Assembly (NCBI GenBank): GCA_004554075.1
Contig: SFOB01000086.1
Coordinates: 1-11,013, forward strand
From: Treponema sp.
GTDB taxonomy: Bacteria; Spirochaetota; Spirochaetia; Treponematales; Treponemataceae
DNA: 11,013 bases
Direction of reading: 5' to 3'
Shown: positions 6,385 through 11,013 of the stretch, piece by piece
Numbering within the stretch: the first letter of the stretch is position 1
How the letters are laid out: each line of letters starts with the position of its first letter
Notes under the pieces: model-generated
Databases searched by the model: none
What the model saw: the letters and a program-made list of their open reading frames with translations, nothing else
Told to the model about the DNA's origin: nothing
Position numbers and translations under genes: made by a program

Positions 6385-7653
6385 ATGTTCGACATCAAAA
6401 TAAAAAAAATTGAAAGTTCCGCTCATGAGAATGACGGAACTTTTCTGCAGACACCTTTCTGGTGCGAGTTCAAGGCCCGCCATGGCTGGACTTACCGCCG
6501 TTTTGAAATTGAATATACTTTGCCGCCGCTGAATGCAGAAGAGGGGTGTGAAAAATCGAAAGAGACCCTGAAACAAGTTCAGGGTGACATTATCCGTAAA
6601 GAAGTCGCTGTTCTCAACCGCAGCTTCGCAAAGGGCTTTTTCTCAATCGCATATATTCCGCTTTTTCCAAAACTGCCTTATGAATGCACACCGGAAGATC
6701 TTTTAGATAAAGCGTTTGATGATGAAGGGGATACTGCAGCCCTTGCAGGTCAGGAAATCATAACTCCTGAAACTCAGACAATTGAATTTGCACATTTCTT
6801 AAAAGAGCTCGCTGCAGCTCTCAAATCAGAATTGCCTACAAATACAATTGCAATCCGCTTTGACCCGGATGTAGCTTTCAGCAGCCCTGAAGACCGTGAT
6901 CTCTTTAATTATGGAATGAAGACTGTAGCTTATGCGGACCGTCTTAAACTGCGTAAAAACTCAGTAGACATCCAGCCGCCGGACAGCACACTTGTAGACC
7001 TCACAGGCAGTGAAGAAGAAATCCTTGAAAAGATGCATTCTAAGTGGCGCTATAATATTCGCCTGAGTGAAAGAAAGGGTGTTGTAGTAAAACGTTACTT
7101 AGGAAATGATATTAACTTGTCTGAAAAAATCGACAAGTTTTATGAACTTACTAAGATTACAAATGCCCGTGACGGGAATGCCAGTCACGCAAAAGCATAT
7201 TATGCGGATCTTATTAAATCTTCTGCAGATGAAATCAGCAAAGGTCACGATGTACCTGTAATCAGCCTATATATTGCAGAACACGAAGGCGAGGAAATTG
7301 CTTCCATCATGACACTTTTCAGCCACGACGAGGCGATATACCTTTACGGTGCAAGCAGCAATAACAAGCGCAACCTCATGCCAAATCATCTTTTGCAGTG
7401 GACAGCTATGAAGGATGCAAAGGCCTACGGCAGCAAATACTACGATATGTACGGAATGCCGCCAGAGGGTAAGGACGAAAATCATCCAATGCACGGACTT
7501 TATATGTTCAAGGCTAACTTTGGCGGAAAGAACATTCACCGCACAGGCAGCTGGGACATCCCGCTCAAGGCAATTTACCGTCCATACAGCGCCGCAGAAA
7601 AACTCAGAGCCTTCTGGCATAAAAAAGTAATTAAAAAGTTAAAGGGAAGATAA
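6385..7653 (+). CDS. FemAB/MurM-type peptidoglycan bridge aminoacyltransferase
   Basis: Predicted to transfer an amino acid from aminoacyl-tRNA to the stem peptide of a lipid-linked peptidoglycan precursor on the cytoplasmic side. The 422 residues show FemAB family marks: FLQTPFW at 20-26, the LVDLTGSEEEIL-KWRYNIR region (KWRYNIR at 220-226), HLLQWTAMKDAKAYGSKYYDMYG (around 335-357), GLYMFKANFGG and a WDIPL end, i.e. the double acetyltransferase-like fold. The start is ambiguous: ATG at 6385 lies one base after the metG stop; a TTG at 6376 would overlap metG. No strong Shine-Dalgarno site is seen, so coupling to metG translation is likely. Residues about 59-68 (KETLKQVQGD) are encoded by a palindromic repeat inserted in frame in a loop. 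Treponemal peptidoglycan is reported to contain ornithine with attached glycine, which such an enzyme might add; the amino acid used here cannot be read from sequence. Confidence 0.88.
   Translation: MFDIKIKKIESSAHENDGTFLQTPFWCEFKARHGWTYRRFEIEYTLPPLNAEEGCEKSKETLKQVQGDIIRKEVAVLNRSFAKGFFSIAYIPLFPKLPYECTPEDLLDKAFDDEGDTAALAGQEIITPETQTIEFAHFLKELAAALKSELPTNTIAIRFDPDVAFSSPEDRDLFNYGMKTVAYADRLKLRKNSVDIQPPDSTLVDLTGSEEEILEKMHSKWRYNIRLSERKGVVVKRYLGNDINLSEKIDKFYELTKITNARDGNASHAKAYYADLIKSSADEISKGHDVPVISLYIAEHEGEEIASIMTLFSHDEAIYLYGASSNNKRNLMPNHLLQWTAMKDAKAYGSKYYDMYGMPPEGKDENHPMHGLYMFKANFGGKNIHRTGSWDIPLKAIYRPYSAAEKLRAFWHKKVIKKLKGR
6565..6585. repeat. Palindromic repeat element inserted in frame in the femAB-type gene
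   Basis: Perfect 8-bp arms ACCCTGAA (6565-6572) and TTCAGGGT (6578-6585) flank the loop ACAAG; the likely full unit extends to about 6556-6590. The sequence matches the well-known type of short dispersed palindrome whose translation reads ETLKQVQGD in many unrelated proteins. Here it keeps the frame and adds a charged loop between two predicted strands. Confidence 0.75.
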
Positions 7654-8519
7654 TGAACTTTTACGATACAACTGACATTCCATGCTTCGGTGTGGCTGGA
7701 AATTTTACAGGACACCTTGAACAGGCCGGCGAAGCCGCTGACTTCAAAAACGTTAAGACGCTCGAGCAAAACGCTCCAAAAGCCATTTTTCCGACCTTTT
7801 TACCGAAAAAAGACTCAAATTCGGCCTCAAACGCTTCAGTAATTCCCGAATTTCTCACAATCTTCCCATTTGACCCAAAACGCATAATTTTCCCAAAAGG
7901 CGAAGAAAAGCTACAGATTGAGCCTGAATGCGCTATCATCTTTAATGCAACCTGGGAAAGCGATACTCTCAAAAACCTGGAACCAGTCAGTTTCGGAGCC
8001 TCAAACGACTGCTCAATCCGTAAACAGGGCGCAAAGAAAATCAGCGAAAAGAAAAACTGGGGAGCCTGTACAAAAGGCTTTTCAGAAAATCAGATAGCAG
8101 CAGACGGTTTTGAAAAAGGCTGCAAACTCGACGACTACCGCATCGCTAGCTTCCTTATCAGAAATGGCGAAGTTCACGACTACGGCGAAACCTCAGCAGT
8201 CCGCGACTACAGCTACATCTACAAAAAACTCACAGACTGGATGCTGGACAAGTTCAATCATCAACTGAACGAAGATCCCGCAGAAGACATTCACAGCTAC
8301 CTTGTAGCCGCAGGTCGCCCTCAGCAGATTATGGTCTCAATCGGAGCAACCCGCTACACAGCCTGGGGAGAATCAAACTTCCTGCAGAACGGCGACAAGG
8401 CTGTAGTAGTAGTTTACCCTGAATCAAAGTACACAGCAGAAGATATCAAAAAAATGGCAGAAAAAGGTGACTTTTCAGACCGCTCAATTTCTGCCTTAGT
8501 TCAGACTGTGGAAATGTAA
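7653..8519 (+). CDS. DUF5718 family protein, fumarylacetoacetate-hydrolase-like
   Basis: A 288-residue protein matching my memory of DUF5718: FGVAGNFTGHLEQAGEAADF (12-31), APKAIFP, QIEPECAII (88-96), SFGASNDCSIRKQGAKKISEKKNWG (113-137) and DDYRIASFLIRNGE (160-173). The family has no assigned function. The motif order resembles the fumarylacetoacetate hydrolase superfamily: GNFxxHLEQ for GxNYxxHxxE (H21 as the catalytic-type His), an ExE pair (E90, E92) and D119 in NDCSIR for the metal-binding Glu/Glu/Asp, and WGACTKGF for the W-x-x-x-K-x-F region. This points to a metal-dependent C-C bond hydrolase, decarboxylase or isomerase of an oxo-acid, but is inference. ATG overlaps the femAB stop by one base (TAATG), with AAAGGGAAG just upstream, so the gene belongs to the metG operon. 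It ends 20 bases from a convergent gene with no recognisable terminator. Confidence 0.8.
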   Translation: MNFYDTTDIPCFGVAGNFTGHLEQAGEAADFKNVKTLEQNAPKAIFPTFLPKKDSNSASNASVIPEFLTIFPFDPKRIIFPKGEEKLQIEPECAIIFNATWESDTLKNLEPVSFGASNDCSIRKQGAKKISEKKNWGACTKGFSENQIAADGFEKGCKLDDYRIASFLIRNGEVHDYGETSAVRDYSYIYKKLTDWMLDKFNHQLNEDPAEDIHSYLVAAGRPQQIMVSIGATRYTAWGESNFLQNGDKAVVVVYPESKYTAEDIKKMAEKGDFSDRSISALVQTVEM

Positions 8520-8539
8520 ATCTGCAAACTCGCATCACG

Positions 8540-9658
8540 TCAGTCGAATACAATCAGCGGAATTTCCATTTCATCCGGAGTGAGACTTCCGTGCAGTGAC
8601 ACAAACTTTTGTCCGTTGGCATAGATTGCAAGATCGCTGGTAGCAATCGCAATATAATCTCCAAGCATAGACCTGAACATCTTATGATGCTTACCAGTTC
8701 CCATCAAATTTTTTGCAATCACTTCTTCTGTTGGCATCAGTATAAACTTTTCTCCAAAGAGACGATTAAACTCCTTTTCAAAAAAGTCTTTCTTTCCATC
8801 TTTTATAAAAAGATTCAAAACACGAGGCTCAAGAGAAGGCTTACGAATAAGACAATCATAAAGCTCCGGATAATCCTGAATGTAAACAAACTCGTTATCG
8901 ATGTGACCGTGGTCTGCGGTAACAACAACAAGAGTATCTTCAAGATCACCAGCAAGTTCAGCAACCTGTTTTTCAAGATCAACAATACACTCATGTGCCT
9001 GACTTGAGCCGCAGCCATAAGTATGCAAAAGTCCATCAGGCTGATTCCAGTAGGCATAGATATATCTTGGATATCCAGCAACACCCGAAGTCTTTGATTC
9101 TGATTTACATATATTTTTTATATGTTTACAAATCTTTTCAAAGCTGTCGATTTTTGAATCCAGGAAAGGAGCTACAAAGTGAGCCTCTTTTCCAGCCTTT
9201 TTGATTTTATCAACAACGTTCTCATAAGGAGTTAAAGTCCATGCGACATTATAATCAGCAGCTGTTCTTTCAGTTCCCTGAATCTTATTGAGAAATACAG
9301 TTACATTTTCATCGACCTGAGGATAATAACAGTCCCAGCCAAGCCAGGCATGTTCACATGGCTGCAGTCCAGACAATACAGAGGTAGTTGCCGCAACCGT
9401 GGTTGAAAGAAAAGTTGAAGAGTAGATTCCGGCAAAATGACTTCTGAAAGAGCCTGCTTCATTAAGGTGTCGCTCAAGAATTACTTTTCCCATTCCATCC
9501 AGAAGAATTACAACAATGTTTTTGTAATCCTTTTGCAGATATTTATCCAGCAGAGGCAGGGTATCTCCATTGGTTGGAAGCCTAAGTTTCTTCAAAATTG
9601 AGTTAGGTAAGTTAGCGATACAGTTTTTATAGTCAGGTAATACAATTTTGTTTTCCAT
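8540..9658 (-). CDS. Alkaline-phosphatase-superfamily phosphodiesterase/phosphatase
   Basis: A 372-residue protein of the type I phosphodiesterase/nucleotide pyrophosphatase branch, a metal-dependent hydrolase of phosphoesters. The metal and catalytic set is complete: D54 in VILLDGMG, nucleophile-type Thr in FLSTTVAATTSVLSG (T87 by alignment with NPP enzymes), D208 and H212 in PDGLLH, D249 and H250 in TADHGH, and H356 in SLHG. The PCEHAWLGW segment after the nucleophile is typical of this bacterial group. No signal peptide or membrane segment is visible, so it appears cytoplasmic, unlike secreted alkaline phosphatases. ATG at 9658 has AAGGA at good distance. It is the last gene of the minus-strand operon, starting 12 bases after the DinB-like stop. 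Substrate unknown; a phosphonoacetate-hydrolase-like or nucleotide-directed activity are alternatives. Confidence 0.88.
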   Translation of the reverse strand: MENKIVLPDYKNCIANLPNSILKKLRLPTNGDTLPLLDKYLQKDYKNIVVILLDGMGKVILERHLNEAGSFRSHFAGIYSSTFLSTTVAATTSVLSGLQPCEHAWLGWDCYYPQVDENVTVFLNKIQGTERTAADYNVAWTLTPYENVVDKIKKAGKEAHFVAPFLDSKIDSFEKICKHIKNICKSESKTSGVAGYPRYIYAYWNQPDGLLHTYGCGSSQAHECIVDLEKQVAELAGDLEDTLVVVTADHGHIDNEFVYIQDYPELYDCLIRKPSLEPRVLNLFIKDGKKDFFEKEFNRLFGEKFILMPTEEVIAKNLMGTGKHHKMFRSMLGDYIAIATSDLAIYANGQKFVSLHGSLTPDEMEIPLIVFD

Positions 9659-9670
9659 ACAGTTTCCTTG

Positions 9671-10201
9671 TTATTCATTTTTCATTTTAATCATTTTACG
9701 AAGACCACTAAGTCCAGTAAACTCATTCCAGATTTTCTTTCCTTCAAATGTGATTGCAGAGGAAAGCCCCACATGCCACATCTGATGGCGAAACTGGCCC
9801 AGAATCAATTCCAGTCTTGTATACTCGCAGCCTTCAGGCTTTTGAAGAAGCTGATCGCCTGTAAGCTGGTCAAAATATTTTTCGATTTTACTTTTCACAT
9901 ATTCAAAATATGCAAGCAGTTTTTCACGAGAAATCACAATTGAAGGATCTTCCACATAACCTTCGCGGGCTGTAGAAATTACACTCAGATTTTCTGAAAT
10001 CCCAAAAAGCTTTTCTCCTTCATACTCATAATTAACAGGATTTATAAAAAATCTGTCCATTGAATGAAGGTTGTGAAAAATATAGCGTGAGCCGTTCACA
10101 CCATCAAATACAGCCTCAAGCTCGGCAACTGCAATCTGATCACGGATATTAATAAAATTAATTTCTGTCTGGTCTTTGATTTGTCTGATAATTTCATCCA
10201 T
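9671..10201 (-). CDS. DinB-superfamily putative metal-binding protein
   Basis: A 176-residue mostly helical protein with the DinB/YfiT four-helix-bundle pattern: a first His in FHNLHSMDRFF (H43 or H46) near the end of a predicted second helix, and a paired H139/H143 in GQFRHQMWHVG, the usual three-His metal site. Superfamily members include DNA-damage-inducible proteins and thiol-dependent transferases (bacillithiol, mycothiol); which reaction this one performs is unknown. No membrane segment or signal peptide is seen. GGAGAATAAA precedes the ATG and lies in the last codons of the GNAT gene, whose stop is one base before this start, so translation is coupled. The helix after the metal site ends in a basic tail (GLRKMIKMKNE). 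Both neighbours are enzymes of small-molecule modification, which suggests but does not prove a transferase role. Confidence 0.75.
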   Translation of the reverse strand: MDEIIRQIKDQTEINFINIRDQIAVAELEAVFDGVNGSRYIFHNLHSMDRFFINPVNYEYEGEKLFGISENLSVISTAREGYVEDPSIVISREKLLAYFEYVKSKIEKYFDQLTGDQLLQKPEGCEYTRLELILGQFRHQMWHVGLSSAITFEGKKIWNEFTGLSGLRKMIKMKNE

Positions 10202-10202
10202 T

Positions 10203-10706
10203 TTATTCTCCTACATAACATTCTGCAAATCCAACAGTGAAGGGCAGATGTTCATATTTTACAATTCCCTTGAATTCAAAGCCATTCTTAAAATACCATT
10301 CCTTCAATTCTGTATAATCATTTATAAAATCAAGAAATAGTATTTTACCGCCAAGCTCGCGAACTTTTTCTTTTGCAAAATCGAGAAGTTGTTTGCCATA
10401 ACCTTGCTTTCTCATCTGAGGGTTTACACATAGATTATGAAGAACATAAGTTTCTTCTTTTTCCGGATCCTTGCTGATTGAAAAATATCCGACCAGCTCC
10501 TTATCTCCCTTTTGATTTTGCTCAAAAAGTCCGTACATCAAAAAGCCCCAGTTCCAGAAATTTTCAAGCTTTTCCAAAGGCATAAAGGCATTATGTCCCG
10601 GAGCATTTTCTTTTGTAAAACCAAACTTTTCTGCAACTGTTGAAAAGCACAGATGGATAAAATCCAGGCAGAGGGGAAGTTCTTCTTTTTCTATTCGTCT
10701 AATCAT
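10203..10706 (-). CDS. GNAT family N-acetyltransferase
   Basis: A 167-residue acetyl-CoA-dependent acetyltransferase. The acetyl-CoA pyrophosphate-binding motif is LCVNPQMRKQGYGKQLLDFA (R/Q-x-x-G-x-G form), preceded by the beta-strand LVGYFSISKDP and followed by ILFLDFINDYTELKEWYFKNGFEFKG, the usual end with the Y-x-K-x-G-F element. The start is ATG, with GGAG six bases upstream. The stop codon is one base from the DinB-like start. No convincing promoter is seen between this gene and the methyltransferase; only the hairpin at 10725-10769 lies there, so transcription probably reads through from upstream. Substrate (small amine, antibiotic or protein N-terminus) cannot be told. Confidence 0.9.
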   Translation of the reverse strand: MIRRIEKEELPLCLDFIHLCFSTVAEKFGFTKENAPGHNAFMPLEKLENFWNWGFLMYGLFEQNQKGDKELVGYFSISKDPEKEETYVLHNLCVNPQMRKQGYGKQLLDFAKEKVRELGGKILFLDFINDYTELKEWYFKNGFEFKGIVKYEHLPFTVGFAECYVGE

Positions 10707-10724
10707 TTTTACTCCAGTCTCTAG

Positions 10725-10769
10725 ATTGTCCGGCCACCCTTCAACTTAGCTGAGGGGCCGCCGGACAAT
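10725..10769. repeat. Long GC-rich hairpin between the methyltransferase and GNAT genes
   Basis: ATTGTCCGGC (10725-10734) and GCCGGACAAT (10760-10769) form a perfect 10-bp stem; an inner stem pairs 10737-10743 (CCCTTCA) with 10751-10757 (TGAGGGG, one G-T pair), leaving a 7-base loop. It begins 9 bases after the methyltransferase stop in the direction of transcription and is not followed by a T run on either strand, so it is not a canonical intrinsic terminator. REP-like dispersed palindrome, attenuator or mRNA processing/stability hairpin are possible. Confidence 0.7.
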
Positions 10770-10778
10770 GACAAATAT

Positions 10779-11013
10779 CTATTTCTTACGTAAAATCCAG
10801 ATCAGATTGCTCTGATACTTCGCGGCACTCATCGAGTCATTCAAATCTTCCTTGTCGCCCTTGTAGCCCCGGTAGATATCTACAACTTCAAAGCCGCAAA
10901 GCTCAGCAAGCAGGAACATTTCCCAGCGGTATGTCTGCCGCATTTTGAGCGGGCGCACACGTTCCCCAATTACCTTTCCCTTATCATCATAAGTTTCAAA
11001 CTTCCAGTTGCCG
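10779..11013 (-). CDS. SAM-dependent class I methyltransferase, C-terminal part only
   Basis: The last 77 residues of a gene that enters from the right edge; stop TAG at 10781-10779. The sequence YDDKGKVIGERVRPLKMRQTYRW, then EMFLLAELCGFEVVDIYRGYK and a closing NLIWILRKK strand, is the standard tail of Methyltransf_11/25-type enzymes (the ExxxLLxxxGF helix-strand after the core fold, then a final beta hairpin). The SAM-binding motif would lie in the missing N-terminal part, so substrate and exact family cannot be given. It is followed by the hairpin at 10725-10769 and then the GNAT gene, and may head the minus-strand operon. Confidence 0.75.
   Translation of the reverse strand, partial: GNWKFETYDDKGKVIGERVRPLKMRQTYRWEMFLLAELCGFEVVDIYRGYKGDKEDLNDSMSAAKYQSNLIWILRKK

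Noticed and set aside
1..11013. CRISPR arrays, tRNA/rRNA genes, insertion sequences, phage or toxin-antitoxin genes
   Set aside because: No regularly spaced repeats, tRNA-like cloverleaf, transposase or integrase motifs were seen on either strand.

Overview
The window looks like a chromosomal piece of a host- or rumen-associated spirochaete, most likely a Treponema. I infer this from four things: a eukaryote/archaeon-type methionyl-tRNA synthetase (eight-cysteine zinc region, HLGN and KFSKS motifs), which is characteristic of spirochaetes; the moderate-to-low GC content; clear Shine-Dalgarno sites and sigma70-type promoters; and accessory genes of families also common in Firmicutes. The genus is an inference, and no rRNA or tRNA gene is present to confirm it.

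Layout. (a) 1-1844, + strand: the 3' end of an oligopeptide/dipeptide ABC importer operon, with two ATPase subunits. The first is cut by the window edge and overlaps the second by one base. (b) 1854-3902: a visibly AT-rich accessory block. A PadR repressor and a DUF2812 membrane protein are read leftward from a near-consensus promoter whose -35/-10 spacer holds a 21-bp palindrome. A GrpB/UPF0157 protein and a four-helix membrane protein of unknown function are read rightward. (c) 3903-4079: a GC-rich, structured, non-coding element, followed by a near-consensus promoter. (d) 4080-8519, + strand: metG, a FemAB-type peptidoglycan aminoacyltransferase and a DUF5718 protein with fumarylacetoacetate-hydrolase-like motifs. 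Spacing is so tight (1-nt gap, then 1-nt overlap) that they must be one operon. (e) 8540-11013, - strand: a second operon, read right to left, of a methyltransferase (only its C-terminus is in the window), a strong intercistronic hairpin, a GNAT acetyltransferase, a DinB-superfamily protein and an alkaline-phosphatase-superfamily hydrolase.

How the genes fit together. The Opp/Dpp ATPases energise peptide uptake. PadR and DUF2812 form an autoregulated pair of a type known from other bacteria. The metG operon couples an aminoacyl-tRNA synthetase to an enzyme family that consumes aminoacyl-tRNA for cell-wall cross-bridges. The minus-strand operon looks like a set of small modifying enzymes without an obvious common pathway.

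I do not see a clear new defence or mobile system. The most unusual signals are non-coding or repeat-like: a palindromic element translated in frame inside the femAB gene, the GC-rich element before metG, the 45-nt hairpin at 10725-10769, and the operator nested in the padR promoter. The FAH-like reading of DUF5718 is the best protein-level lead. No gene-free stretch exceeds about 180 bases.
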